Shown: positions 37,517-47,897, counted from the first letter of the stretch. The stretch is DNA of 64,000 bases from Selenomonas sp. (GCA_022482925.1 JAKVOG010000001.1:393469-457468), one strand, 5' to 3'. Translations and numbers: made by a program. The notes: generated by a model not told the origin, from the sequence alone.

Positions 37517-39397
37517 ATGAACTCAGTCAATCACAAGATACCACCCGCCTTTACGGATGAAGTATACGCGGCTTTGGAAAAGTTCGATCGACGCATCTAT
37601 TTTCACTGGGATCTGACCCAGGATATCCTCAAGGTCAATACATCGACTCCCGACACTTCTTATGATTTACCAGAACTGTTGTCCGATGCATCAACTCAGT
37701 TATGGCTTGCAGAGCTGATTCACCCTGAAGACGTCTTCCGTTTACGCCTCTACCTGCACAGCATCTTTCACAGACCCCCGCGCTATGCAAATGGCACGCG
37801 CAATCACTCGTGCAAGCTGCGGCTTTATGGGCGCAAACAGCACAGCTATGTCTGGTCAGAAATTCATATCATTACTTACTTTGATGGGCATCGGCCGGTA
37901 GCAGCTTTCGGCAATATCCGCAATATCCAGGCTCAGAAGCTTTGGCAGCAGCGGATTGAGCAGGAAGCATCACATGACAAGCTCACGGGGCTGCTGAATA
38001 AGGATGCTACCCAGACACAAATCAGTACCGTACTGTCCACCATGTCACCACAACATGATCAGGCAGCCCTTCTGCTCATCGATGCGGATGGGTTTAAGAA
38101 TATCAATGATTCCTTTGGTCATCTTTTCGGTGATGCAGTCCTGACCGATATTGGAAAGGCCATCGAGCATAATTTCCGTCAGTCGGATCTCAAAGGGCGC
38201 GTTGGCGGTGACGAATTTGTGGTATTTCTGCCGAACTCATCCGATGTCAATATAATCAAAATCCGTTGCGAGCAATTACTTACCCAGCTGAAACGCGATT
38301 ATACGAATGGTGATTCTTCGCTGCCATTTTCTGTCAGCATCGGCATTTCTCAATATCCGGAACACGGCATCACCTATACCAATCTCTTTAAGCATGCCGA
38401 CCGTGCCTTATACGAATCAAAGAGCATGGGCCGCAGCCGCTACACGATCTATCAAAACAGTCTCTTCGGCTCCAACCAATCCACATCCCAGCGCAATCCA
38501 GACGCTTTTGCCGATCTCCAGCAGAAAGCCTTCAACGACAACATGATCGAGTGCATCTTCATGCTGCTGTATGAAACCAACAGCCCGGAAACCACGACTG
38601 AATTATCGATTGGAATGTTCGGCAAGCGGTTCAATCTGGACCGGGTGTCCATTGACGGATTCGATCATGACACCAACCAATATACCAATCGTTACGAATG
38701 GCTGAGCCCGCGGGCTGTCTCTCTGCGTCAGCAGAACCACGAGGAGAATATCGCCGACCTGATCACGGCACACAACAACCTGGTCCTTAGTCAGTACAAA
38801 CCAACTCCATACGGTGTCATGTCGATCTGTCCGGATTCCTCCGTTCTGGAAGCAAAGTATCAGGCAGAAGCACAGACAATGGGGCTCAAATCATTTGCCC
38901 ATTGTCTGATTTCCCATGGCACTGATACGCTGGGCTGCGTCGGCTTCGAGAGTTCACAACCGCAGGAATTCTCTCAGGAAATTATCAGCAGCCTTAGCAT
39001 CTTCTCCGTCATCCTGGGCAATATCCTGCTGCCTCACGATTCGGATGCCAGCATCAAACAGGAAAATGAGCATCTGCGTGATATCCTGAACCATATGCAG
39101 GAAATGATTTATATCGTAGACAAGATCACGATGAAACCACTTTATTATAATCAGGCAATCCGGCAGCTTGTTTCCTCGTCTTCCAACCAGTATCCATGCT
39201 ATCATCTCTTCCACAATCGGGACAGCCTCTGCCCCGACTGCCCGGTCCGCAAGCTCAGTGGCGAAGGCAGTGAATACATCGATACCACGCTTGACAACTG
39301 GATTGCAGGCACACCAGTCCACACCCGCGCCTGCAACCTCTGCTGGGGCGATGAAAAGAGCCAGCCGCTGGCCATGGTTGTCCAGGAGCCATTTTAA
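37517..39397 (+). CDS. Diguanylate cyclase (PAS-GGDEF-GAF-PAS architecture)
   Basis: 626 residues, no membrane segment. N-terminal PAS-like region (about 20-145), GGDEF domain (about 155-310) with RVGGDEFVVFLP and a correctly placed RxxD inhibitory site (RQSD), then a GAF-like region (about 335-510) and a C-terminal PAS-like segment (about 525-626) with Cys pairs CPDCPVRKL and CNLCWG. Makes cyclic-di-GMP and is probably feedback inhibited. The Cys-rich end may bind metal or sense redox. Start ATG at 37517 with GGAAGGAATTC upstream. Opposes the HD-GYP gene at 1.6 kb functionally. Confidence 0.92.
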   Translation: MNSVNHKIPPAFTDEVYAALEKFDRRIYFHWDLTQDILKVNTSTPDTSYDLPELLSDASTQLWLAELIHPEDVFRLRLYLHSIFHRPPRYANGTRNHSCKLRLYGRKQHSYVWSEIHIITYFDGHRPVAAFGNIRNIQAQKLWQQRIEQEASHDKLTGLLNKDATQTQISTVLSTMSPQHDQAALLLIDADGFKNINDSFGHLFGDAVLTDIGKAIEHNFRQSDLKGRVGGDEFVVFLPNSSDVNIIKIRCEQLLTQLKRDYTNGDSSLPFSVSIGISQYPEHGITYTNLFKHADRALYESKSMGRSRYTIYQNSLFGSNQSTSQRNPDAFADLQQKAFNDNMIECIFMLLYETNSPETTTELSIGMFGKRFNLDRVSIDGFDHDTNQYTNRYEWLSPRAVSLRQQNHEENIADLITAHNNLVLSQYKPTPYGVMSICPDSSVLEAKYQAEAQTMGLKSFAHCLISHGTDTLGCVGFESSQPQEFSQEIISSLSIFSVILGNILLPHDSDASIKQENEHLRDILNHMQEMIYIVDKITMKPLYYNQAIRQLVSSSSNQYPCYHLFHNRDSLCPDCPVRKLSGEGSEYIDTTLDNWIAGTPVHTRACNLCWGDEKSQPLAMVVQEPF

Positions 39398-39408
39398 CTC
39401 AATATCAG

Positions 39409-39446
39409 AAAAGGCGATTTCCACTGATGGTGGAAATCGTCTTTTC
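39409..39446 (+). terminator. Terminator of the diguanylate cyclase gene
   Basis: AAAAGGCGATTTCCA/TGGAAATCGTCTTTT hairpin with a 7-nt loop. Confidence 0.9.
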
Positions 39447-39470
39447 TATTTGCCCCAAAGTGGGCAAAAT

Positions 39471-39503
39471 AAATGACCCCGCTCTAAGGCATTAAAGCGG
39501 GGC
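39471..39503 (-). terminator. Terminator of the flagellin gene
   Basis: CCCCGCT.TAA/TTA.AGCGGGG hairpin (39477-39502) followed on the minus strand by TCATTTATTTT, 82 nt after the flagellin stop. Confidence 0.82.
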
Positions 39504-39584
39504 CGGCAATGGTAGTTCTAATATGAAGCAGTCCCACAAGCTAGCATCAAGCAGGATTGCAATATTAGCAAATAAAAGATTTGC

Positions 39585-42015
39585 TTACTTCAGGAGACTC
39601 AGGACAGAGGAACTGTTCTGGTTCGCCTGGGACAGCATCGACTGAGCAGCCTGCAGGAGTACGTTGTTCTTCGTGTACTCCGTCATCTCCTTCGCCATAT
39701 CCGCATCACGGATCGTGGACTCCGAAGCCTGGACATTCGAGCTGGCCGTGGTCAGGTTGCTGGACGTGTATTCCAGACGGCTCTCAACGGAACCGATCGT
39801 GGTCTGCTGATCCAGTGCCTTCTGCAACGCGTTGTCAAGGACATTAACGGCCGCATTGGCTTTAGTCTGCGTCGAGATGTTGAGTTTCGTGCCATCGGCA
39901 CCTTTCAGGCCGAGAGCCTCGGAACGCATATCGGTAAGGCCTACTTTGATGGACTGGTTCGCTTTGGAGCCGACCTGCAAAGCAATGGCATTATCAGCGG
40001 ATTCATTCTGGGCACGAACCGTCTCGTCAAAAGCATCCAGCGATGCATTGGCCGACTTCTTCACATTGCCCTTCGAATCAGCGACGCTGATGTTGAAGCC
40101 CGAGATCTGCCCGCCGACACCGGCAGCGTTAGCCGTAAGCGTAATCGCATTGTTGCCGTTGGCAGTAGATACGACCTCACCGGCGCCATTCACGCCGACA
40201 TTCGAGCCAGTCAGGACTGCCGGACCGCTGAATTTGGATACGACATTATCCTGTGCATCCTTCAAAGCATCCTTGAGCTTCTTGGCTGTAGTGCCATCCG
40301 TGCCTTTACTGCCGCTGGTGGTAGTTGCGTCAAGAGCAGTCTTCGCTGTCTTGACAGCGTCCAGCGCAGTCTTATAAGCAGCAGCAGTGCCCGTAAGGGC
40401 ATCCGTTCCAGCTGTGCCAGTGCCAAAAACTGCAAGCAGCAAGAGTCTTGGCTATTGCCGCGCCAGGATCAGCAAGACCTTCCATCTTATCCAACGCCGC
40501 TGACAGAGCCGCTTTAGCCGCAGTCTTAGTGGCATCCGTAGCGTCTACTTTATCTGCAGTTGCAGTTGAAGGTGTAACCGTTCCATCAGCCGTCAGGCTC
40601 GTAACATCGGTATACGTGAGCTTCGTCGATGCATCAATCGCAGCTCCTGCGACAGTCTCAAACGCGGTGCGCTGTGCCGTAGCGGCGGTCTGTGCATCCG
40701 TCACCTTCTTCTGAGCCGTCAGGGCTTCCAACTGATCCGTTGCCCGCTCAAAAGCAGCAACTGAACTCTTCATGTTCGTCTTGGCAGTTGCCAGATCCGT
40801 TGCATCCTCACGATAGGCAGCCACAGCCTCCTTGAGTCCCGTATTCGTCGGATCTGCATAGGCACTCTCGAGCTTCGTCGCCATATCGGAGGTGTCCAAC
40901 GTGGCAGCAGCGCCATCCCAGGAAATACCGGCTTTAGCCAGTGCTTTTCCCAGTGTCCCCGCCGTGCCATAGGTCTTGGTCGCGTCAGTAGGATTCGCCG
41001 AATCATAGACACCGATTGCCGCCTCTGCTTTCGCCAAAGCTTTATCCGAATTGATTACGTTGGTATACAGCGCGCCTGCACCATACGTATCGCCATTGGT
41101 ATCTTTATAGGTATTAGTTGCCAAGTTTTGGCCCTGATTATTTGCGATCAGCTTAGCAGCAGTAGCAGCAGTAGCAGCAGTAGCTCCGGCCTTGCTGACA
41201 CCCGCAGTAGTGGCTGCATCGGCACTGGTACCATTAGCGAGCTGCGATTTCAGATAATCGATCGCTTTTGCCTCAGCGCTCACACTGGATGCATTTGTCG
41301 TGCCGCCAGCTGCCTTGACGCTGTCATTGGAAGACGTTGCAAATACGCTGCTGCTCGAATCGATGTTCTCGGCAGCCGTAAAAATATCCTGCATCGTCTT
41401 GTCGCCAACCGTAAAGGTTGTCGAGTAGGTCTTGCCTGCCTGCACATAGGATACAGTGAGCTTGTCGGTAGAGGACAGCTCAAGTCCGTCGCCGCTGCGC
41501 GATTTGAGCGCCGTCAGCTTCGTATCGGCATTCGTATCCGACGCCAGATTCTGGTTCGTCAAGGCGGTGTAGGTTGCCTTACCCGCCGTATTCTTGGAGC
41601 CATCTACCAGATATTTCCCATTAAAGGTAACATTCGCATTATCATCGATCTGGTCGATGGACTGATCCAGTTCCTTCTGGATTGTCTGACGATCCGAGTC
41701 GGTATTCGTATCGTTGGCTGCATTGATGACTTTCTCTTTGAGCGTCTTCAGGATGTCAACCGTCGAGCTCACGGCGCCTTCAGCGACTTTCATCATGCTG
41801 CTGCCGTTCTGGGTGTTCTGGTTTGCCTGATCCAGTGAACGGATCTGCACACGCATGCGCTCAGAGATGGCATAGCCGGATGCATCATCCGCCGCACTGT
41901 TGATCTTCATACCCGAGGAAACCTTCTGCAGGCTCTTCGAGAGTGCTGTCGAGTTCTTGTTCAGTGTGTTCAGCGTATTGATTGCCGACATGTTGTTTTT
42001 AACGATCATAGCCAT
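39585..42015 (-). CDS. fliC: Flagellin with unusually long variable region (one frameshift)
   Basis: About 809 residues when one extra T near 40430 is removed; typical flagellins are 270-550. The N-terminal D0/D1 helices (MIVKNNMSAINTLNTLNKN, LQKVSSGMKINSAADDASG) and C-terminal helices (SESTIRDADMAKEMTEYTKN, LLQAAQSMLSQANQ, SSVLSLLK) are canonical. Between them lie roughly 540 residues rich in Ala, Thr, Asp and Lys with heptad-like stretches. The frame is open upstream, but GGGAGGAATTTATT places the start at 42015 (MAMIVKNN). Transcribed from a good sigma-70 promoter flanked by palindromes, divergent from an XRE regulator. Confidence 0.92.
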
Positions 42016-42072
42016 AATAAATTCCTCCCTGATAGAAATTATCCTTTTCCCAGACATCCATGCCTGTTTACT

Positions 42073-42245
42073 TTTGCCATAACAGCAAATTTTAGGATAC
42101 AGCAATCCCAACGAAACAATATGGAGCTCTCATATCTTCCCGTCGCACAGCCGCTCTCTTTATTTTGCTATTATAGCAATTTCTATAGTTTTATTATAGT
42201 TTTCTATTTCAGCAAAGTCAATACTTATTTTTCCATAATGGCAAA
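42073..42245. promoter_or_regulatory. Three related palindromes in the flagellin/XRE intergenic region
   Basis: TTTGCCATAACAGCAAA (42073-42089), TTGCTATTATAGCAA (42165-42179) and TTTCCATAATGGCAAA (42230-42245) share the pattern TTTGCYATWAYRGCAAA. The second lies just behind the predicted flagellin transcription start and the third just upstream of its -35 box, as expected for repressor operators. The divergent XRE protein is the natural candidate. Confidence 0.68.
42193..42221 (-). promoter_or_regulatory. Sigma-70 promoter of the flagellin gene
   Basis: On the minus strand TTGACT (42216-42221), 17-nt spacer, TATAAT (42193-42198). The leader would be about 170 nt. No sigma-28-type GCCGATAA box was found. 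Confidence 0.85.
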
Positions 42246-42343
42246 TTTAGTCATTTTCTATAATTCCCGCCTTATAATAAATGCACTAGCATAAATGACT
42301 GTGAAACCTGTCGCAGTCTACGCCAATAAAGGAGGCGGACACC

Positions 42344-42724
42344 ATCGAAACCATAGATTCCGGCATCGGACAGCGCATCTTCGATCTTCGGATCGAACGT
42401 GATATCCAGCAGGGCGAACTGGCTCAGGCGATCCACCTGCACCAAAGCGTATTGAATCGTATCGAAAAAGGCACACGGCCGGCACGCGATCGGGAAATCC
42501 GTGATATTGCCTGCTTCTTTGATGTATCGGCAGATTATCTGCTCGGAATTGCAGGCCAATCTGCCGATACAACGTCCAGCTCATCAGCCCCCGTGCTCTC
42601 TGCTGACGAACTGGCTTTGATCCAGAAGTATCGGGAACTTGATGTCCGCGGCCGCGATGCGGTAAGTGAAACCTTACAACATGAATACACTTATATCCAT
42701 CCGCACAAACAAAAAAAGGCTTAG
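42344..42724 (+). CDS. XRE-family regulator; no standard start codon at its ribosome site
   Basis: About 126 residues. Helix-turn-helix GQRIFDLRIERDIQQGELAQ, AIHLHQSVLNRIEKGTRPARD, FFDVSADYLLGIAGQ in the N-terminal 70 residues; a short helical tail follows (LSADELALIQKYRELDVRGRDAV). AAAGGAGG stands at 42328-42335, and the in-frame codon 8 nt later is ATC (42344); no ATG, GTG or TTG begins the frame there. The first standard codon in frame, TTG at 42452, would remove half of the DNA-binding domain. So either ATC is used, or the base is wrong. Probable regulator of the divergent flagellin gene. Confidence 0.75.
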   Translation: METIDSGIGQRIFDLRIERDIQQGELAQAIHLHQSVLNRIEKGTRPARDREIRDIACFFDVSADYLLGIAGQSADTTSSSSAPVLSADELALIQKYRELDVRGRDAVSETLQHEYTYIHPHKQKKA

Positions 42725-42777
42725 ATTGAAACGCACGATAACATCATCTTTGTTTCATTTCACCACTAGCTCTATAC

Positions 42778-42822
42778 AAAAAGTCCTGTTGCAGTTCAAC
42801 CAAAACTGTAACAGGACTTTTT
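42778..42822. terminator. Bidirectional terminator between the XRE gene and pstA
   Basis: AAAAAGTCCTGTT.CAG / CTG.AACAGGACTTTTT with an 11-nt loop region; A and T runs serve both convergent genes. Confidence 0.9.
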
Positions 42823-42841
42823 CTATGGAAGTTTTACGAGG

Positions 42842-43690
42842 TTACCGCTGCCGCTGCAATATCCGCAGAGGCAATACCAGGATGAAATTCAGAATCAGGA
42901 TTGCAATGATGAGCAATGCGCCAATGCCATCGGCGATCAGGTCACGGTCTGGCACCAGTCCGGCACTCATGAGGTACCAGAGATGAACGGCGAGCGTTTC
43001 ACCCCCGGCCATCACATCGGTATCATAGAGGAACCGCGAAACCGTTGTTCCAGCCGTAAAGATCAGGATGGCTGTCTCGCCCAGAGCACGTCCGGCCGTC
43101 AGGGTAATTCCCTGTAACGATTCCGGGCAACGCACTGGGCAGAACCACCTTGAAGATGGTCTGCAGCTTCGTTGCACCTAAGGCCAGGCTGGCTTCCTCA
43201 TAGGCTTTCGGTACCGTGCGAATCGACTCTTCCGTGACCCGCACCAGCATCGGCAGATTCAGCAGGACCAAGGTCAAAGCACCGCCCACGATACTGAATC
43301 CCAGATGCATCTTATTGACGAAGATGATCATGCCAAACAACCCCAATACGATGGATGGAACGGTTGCCAGGCTCTCTACCGACAGCCGGATGCATTTGGT
43401 CAGCCGATTCTCTCTGGCATACTCGGCCAGATAGATTCCGGCACCGACAGCCAGCGGGATGGATACAAGCATCGACAGCAGCAGCATGTAGAAGGAATTG
43501 AAGAGTTGTGCGCCAACGCCTCCGCCCGGCATGATATCACTGGATTTGGCAAAGATGAAAATGTGCATTCAGTACCGGCAGTCCCTTGTAAAGGATATAC
43601 CCCAGGAAGGCGGCCAACAATGCCAGGATGAACAAGCCCGTCAGCCATAATCCCTGCTACTGCGATATTATTCTGTACCTTGCTGTTCAT
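42842..43690 (-). CDS. pstA: Phosphate ABC transporter permease PstA (frameshifted)
   Basis: About 280 residues when joined across breaks near 43650, 43570 and 43130. Visible parts: MNSKVQNNIAVAGIM, FNSFYMLLLSMLVSIPLAVGAGIYLAEYA, the permease loop YEEASLALGATKLQTIFKVVLPSALPGIVTG and the C-terminal GRALGETAILIFTAG ... ILNFILVLPLRIL. Six membrane segments are expected. AGGAGG lies 7 nt before the ATG, which overlaps the pstC stop (ATGA). Part of the high-affinity phosphate importer. Confidence 0.88.
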
Positions 43691-44622
43691 GAGCATGCCT
43701 CCTTCCGTTTTCCGAAGCGACGGATCATCAGAATCATTCCCAACGATAAGATCAACAAGGACAAATGCCATCAGGAACAGCGCATTGCCCCAGACCTGAG
43801 CCCAAACGGCGTATTGCCCATCTCCACGACGATATTACTGGTAAGGAGTTGCGGTCGGCGTGAAAAGCGAGGTAACGACCTGCGGGGTATTGCCGATCAG
43901 CATCTGCACAGCCATCGTCTCTCCCGACCTGCTCGTGCCATGGCCAGCACGATGGAAGTAAGGATTCCCGGCGCTGCTGCCGGCAGGATGACATGCCAGA
44001 TGGTCTGCCACCAGGTTGCGCCCAAGGCCAGGGATGCTTCTTCCATTGCATTCGGCACCGCATGGATTGCATCCACGCTCAGGGAAAGGATGGTCGGCAG
44101 AATCATGATTGCCAGCACCATCGATGCGGCCAGCACACCGAACCCGGTAGCTGCGCCAGAAACCTCACGCAGGAATGGCACCAGCAGTGTCAGACCGATA
44201 TAGCCATAGACCACCGACGGGATTGCCACATAAAGATCAACCGCGGGACGCATGATATGCCGCAGGGGGGCCGGTGCTGCCTTGGCCAGGAAAATCGCTC
44301 CCAGCAACCCCAATGGTGCTCCCAGCAATACGGCCAGCAGCGTCGAGGCCACTGAACCGACAATGAATGCCGCGGCACCGTATTTCCCGGCAGCCGGATC
44401 CCAGGTACTGCTGAAGAAAAACTCCAGCGGGACTGACCTCCGTAAAGGTCAGCATTCCCCTGCCGTCCGACAAAGAAAATGATTGAAAAGATGATGACCG
44501 TCATGAGACAAGGCCGCAGCGATAAACAGATACCGCCCCAGACGATCATAGAATAATCTGCGCTCATGACCGCCCCCCGGCCGATGTACGCGCATCCGGC
44601 TTATTTCTGCTGCCTGTTCCAT
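43687..44622 (-). CDS. pstC: Phosphate ABC transporter permease PstC (frameshifted)
   Basis: About 310 residues when joined. Starts MEQAAEISRMRVHRP; membrane parts read across frames are LMTVIIFSIIFFVGRQG, AAAFIVGSVASTLLAVLLG APLGLLGAIFLAKAAP, the loop AMEEASLALGATWWQTIWHVILPAAAPGI, and the end LFLMAFVLLILSLGMILMIRRFGKRKEACS. At least four single-base breaks (near 44515, 44440, 43920 and 43755) are seen. One of the two phosphate channel subunits. Confidence 0.86.
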
Positions 44623-44644
44623 CTCTTACTCCCTGCTTTCCTGA

Positions 44645-45512
44645 TTACTTCTTCATCTTGCTGATTGGGATAAAGCCCAATTTCTCTACCTGACTGTTCT
44701 GGAATTCATCGCTCATGATATAGTCCAGGAATGCCTTGGTCGCGCCAGTTGCCTCGCCCTTCGTATACATGTGACCATAACCATAGATCGGATATTTTCC
44801 ATCAATGATGTTCTGCGCACTAAACTCTACACCATCGAATTTCAATACTTTGACTGAATCATCGGCATACGGTGCGTCGACATAACCGATTGCGCCTGGC
44901 GTGGTCGAAATTGCCGAACGAACGGCACCGTTGGAATCCTGGATGACGGCATCATCCGTAAAAGCTGCACCCTTCAGGACTACCTCACTGATGGTTGCGC
45001 GGGATCCGGAGGATTTAGCCCGGTGAATCAGTGTGATCTTCTGATCCGCACCACCGACCTGACTCCAGTTCGTGACCTTGCCGGTCATGATGTCGATGAC
45101 CTGCTGTTTTCGTCAGATTATCGACTTTGTTTGCCTTATCGACGATGAATACGAACGGCTCAACGACGACCTTATGGTCGACCAGTCCTTTATCCTTATA
45201 TTCATCCGGCAGATTGACATCAGAATCGCCGATATCAACCGATCCCTCGGCTACCTGATTCATGCCCGTAAAGGATCCGCCGCCAGCTACATTGACCGTT
45301 ACTTTGGCATTCTTATTCTGGAATTCCTCCTGCGCCGGTTTCAGCAACGGCAGCAGTGCAGTAGAGCCCGAGGCACTGATTTTGCCAGCAATTTCTGTCC
45401 CGGCACCGGATCCCCCCGCAGCCGATGGCGCTCCGCCACAGCCTGCCAGCAGCACTGCCGTACTGACCGCCAATGTACCGACCGTAAGGATTTTCTTCAT
45501 GTGTTTGAACAT
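44645..45512 (-). CDS. pstS: Phosphate-binding lipoprotein PstS (one frameshift)
   Basis: About 288 residues. Signal peptide with lipobox (MFKHMKKILTVGTLAVSTAVLLAGC), then the phosphate-binding pattern ISASGSTALLPLL, GGGSFTGMNQVAEGSVDIGDSD and SSGSRATISE. An extra A near 45105 breaks the frame between NLTK and QQVIDIMTGKVTNW. AGGAGG precedes the ATG at 45512. First gene of pstSCA, divergent from phoR with 210 nt between them, where PhoB sites would be expected. Confidence 0.92.
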
Positions 45513-45722
45513 TTTCTTTTTCCTCCTGTTTTGAACCATTTCGATTGATGAGGGTACTGTATAGAACGTTCTCTACTGTTATCCTAGCAAAAGTCCGGTG
45601 AAAGATTGTTGTCTCTATGTTAAATCTATGTTAAGGATCCATCCTCTCCCCTTTGATATGATACAATAAGCACAGAATATGGACTCAACGATTGATATCC
45701 ATCAATAAAAGAAGGGCTTTAT

Positions 45723-47510
45723 ATGTTAAAATCAAAGATTACGCTCCGCCTCGCGGCCTCATTCCTGCTGGTTGTGCTTGTCTCACTGGCACTGCTTGGT
45801 GCCTATCTGCTGAACTATTTTCATGACCGGACCATGGAAAAGGAGCGGGAACTCGCTCATCCTCAATGCGCAGATCATTGAGATGACCCTGGCAGACAAA
45901 CTATATACACATGATGACGTTCTGGCTGCGATCAGCCAACAGATCAGCCGGGAAACCGATCTGCGCATCACCATCCTGGATGAGAACGGCACCGTTCTTG
46001 CCGATACTTCTGAACCGGCCTGACACACTGGATAATCACCTGCAGCGCGAGGAAGTCCAGGAAGCCATGAATCATGAGTATGGCACTGCCACCCGCTATA
46101 GCCAGACACTCAAGGAAAATCGCATGTATGCCGCCGTCCCCGTATACAATAATGGCCGGCTGATCGGCATTATCCGGACTTCTGCTTCACTGGCTGCCTC
46201 CGAGCAGGCTTATGCCGATATTGTCCGGTCGATCTGCTTTGCCCTGATGATGGCCCTGCTGGCTGCCCTGGTCATCTCACTTTGGCTGGCACGCCGTCAG
46301 GTCCGTCCGATCCAGCAGATGAGCCAGGCAGCATTGGCCATCGCAGGCGGCGATCTGCAACGCCGGCTGCACTGGCACAGCGGGGATGAATTCGATATTC
46401 TGGCCCATACCATCAATAAATTGACGGCCAGTCTGTCGCAAAAGATACAGGAAGCCCAGGCCGAAACCCATAAGCTCTCCCTGATCCTGGAAAATATGGA
46501 TAATGGTGTCATGCTGATCGATAACCACGGTGATATCATCGGCCTGAATCGTCAGGCTCAGGAATTCTTTCAGCTCCAGCCTGAGCAGCTGAAACGCCAC
46601 AGTATCCACGTCATCGGCAGCGCCCTGCTCTCCGAGACTGCCCAGCAGGTACTACGGGACAATCAGGCACAGACGATCACCTTTCATACGGGACAACCTG
46701 TTGACGATCATACATTCCAGGTATTCCTCTCCCCATTCCCTTCCGGAAGTGAGCAGGCTGTCCTGGCTGTGTTCCACGACATCTCTTTGTTGCAGGAAAT
46801 CAGCAGCCGCCAGACCGAATTCGTAGGAAATGCCGCCCACGAGTTGGCCACCCCTTTAACCTGCCATTTCCGGCTTTGCCGAGACCCTGATGGATGATGA
46901 CTTCTCCCAGCCGGATGACAGCCGTCATTTCGCCACAGTCATCTACCGCGAAGCCCAGCGCATGAGCCGCCTAATCCACGACCTGCTGCAGCTGGCCCGC
47001 CTCGATGAGAAGAGCTGCCAACAGCAGCTCACGCTGACTGACACCGACTGCAATGCCGCCCTGCAGGCTGCCATTGCCCCCCTGCGCAAACAGGCAGCTG
47101 AAAAAGACCAGACGCTCACCATCCATTTACCTCAAAACGCGCCCAAAATAAAAGCAGCGCAGGACCTGCTCGAACAGATCCTGCGCAACCTCGCAGAGAA
47201 TGCAATCAAATATACACCAGAGCACGGCAATATAACGCTCAGCTGCCTGGCCAGCAGCACCCATGTATCCTATCAGATCACCGATACCGGCATCGGCATC
47301 TCAACTGCCGACCTGCCTCGCATCTTCGACCGCTTCTACCGCGTAGACAAAGCCCGCGCCCGCCAGTCCGGAGGCAATGGCATAGGCCTCTCCCTCGTAA
47401 AATTCCTGGTCGAACTGTTCGATGGAACCATCACCGTCCAAAGCATCCCCGACCAAGGCACCACCTTCACCCTAAACTTCCCCAGGATCAGCGAAGCAAC
47501 TAAACAGTGA
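45723..47510 (+). CDS. phoR: Phosphate sensor histidine kinase PhoR (frameshifted)
   Basis: About 595 residues when three extra bases (near 45855, 46021 and 46864) are removed. Order: N-terminal membrane helix (LRLAASFLLVVLVSLALLGAYLL), extracytoplasmic sensor domain, second helix (ICFALMMALLAALVISLWLA), HAMP, PAS (LILENMDNGVMLIDNHGDIIGL), dimerisation domain with the phosphorylated His in NAAHELATPLT, and ATPase domain (NLAENAIKYTPEHGN, DTGIGISTADLPRIFDRFYRVDKARAR, GGNGIGLSLV). Partner of the PhoB encoded 3 kb away. Divergent from pstS. Confidence 0.9.
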
Positions 47511-47512
47511 CA

Positions 47513-47550
47513 CAAAAAGCCTGAGGGTAATCACTCCCTCAGGCTTTTTG
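47513..47550. terminator. Terminator of phoR
   Basis: AAAAAGCCTGAGGG/CCCTCAGGCTTTTT with an 8-nt loop, 4 nt after the phoR stop. Confidence 0.95.
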
Positions 47551-47604
47551 TCATCTCAACGGAACATGCTCTATTCCTTAGCTTGGCTTCATTATAGCAT
47601 CACC

Positions 47605-47633
47605 TTGCTAAAAGTTCAAGACTCCGATACAAT
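47605..47633 (+). promoter_or_regulatory. Sigma-70 promoter of the small peptide gene
   Basis: TTGCTA (47605-47610), 17-nt spacer, TACAAT (47628-47633). Predicted start about 47640, 27 nt before the proposed GTG codon. Confidence 0.7.
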
Positions 47634-47666
47634 AGAAGTCGTTGCGGAACCTCCGAACAGAAGGAG

Positions 47667-47759
47667 GTGATTCCAACGGAAAACGCATGCTCTAATTTCT
47701 TGATTTCTGTTCTTGCAGGTGTAGTCAGCTTCTACATCTGCAAATGGCTCGACAGATAA
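47667..47759 (+). CDS. 30-codon hydrophobic peptide (possible type I toxin/holin-like)
   Basis: MIPTENACSNFLISVLAGVV followed by SFYICKWLDR: one membrane helix with a short charged tail. Small Firmicutes peptides ending in a similar YICKWLD segment are known to me only as unnamed or holin-like toxin-type proteins. The start is uncertain: GTG at 47667 lies inside the very strong ribosome site AAGGAGGTGATTCC, so initiation may instead occur at ACG (47676). A promoter and a terminator bracket it, giving a transcript of about 180 nt. No separate antitoxin RNA was proven. Confidence 0.55.
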   Translation: MIPTENACSNFLISVLAGVVSFYICKWLDR

Positions 47760-47786
47760 TCATCCGCAACACATTGAGCCTCAAGT

Positions 47787-47818
47787 CCGGCCAGACTAAT
47801 CACCTGGCCGGCATTTTA
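47787..47818 (+). terminator. Terminator of the small peptide transcript
   Basis: CCGGCCAG (47787-47794) pairs with CTGGCCGG (47804-47811), followed by CATTTTACT. Confidence 0.8.
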
Positions 47819-47897
47819 CTATAAAAGTCCAATCAGGTAGAAGATCAGTTACAACATCTTCTCCTTCACTTTTTTCAGATCATTAAAGCAAAATCTC

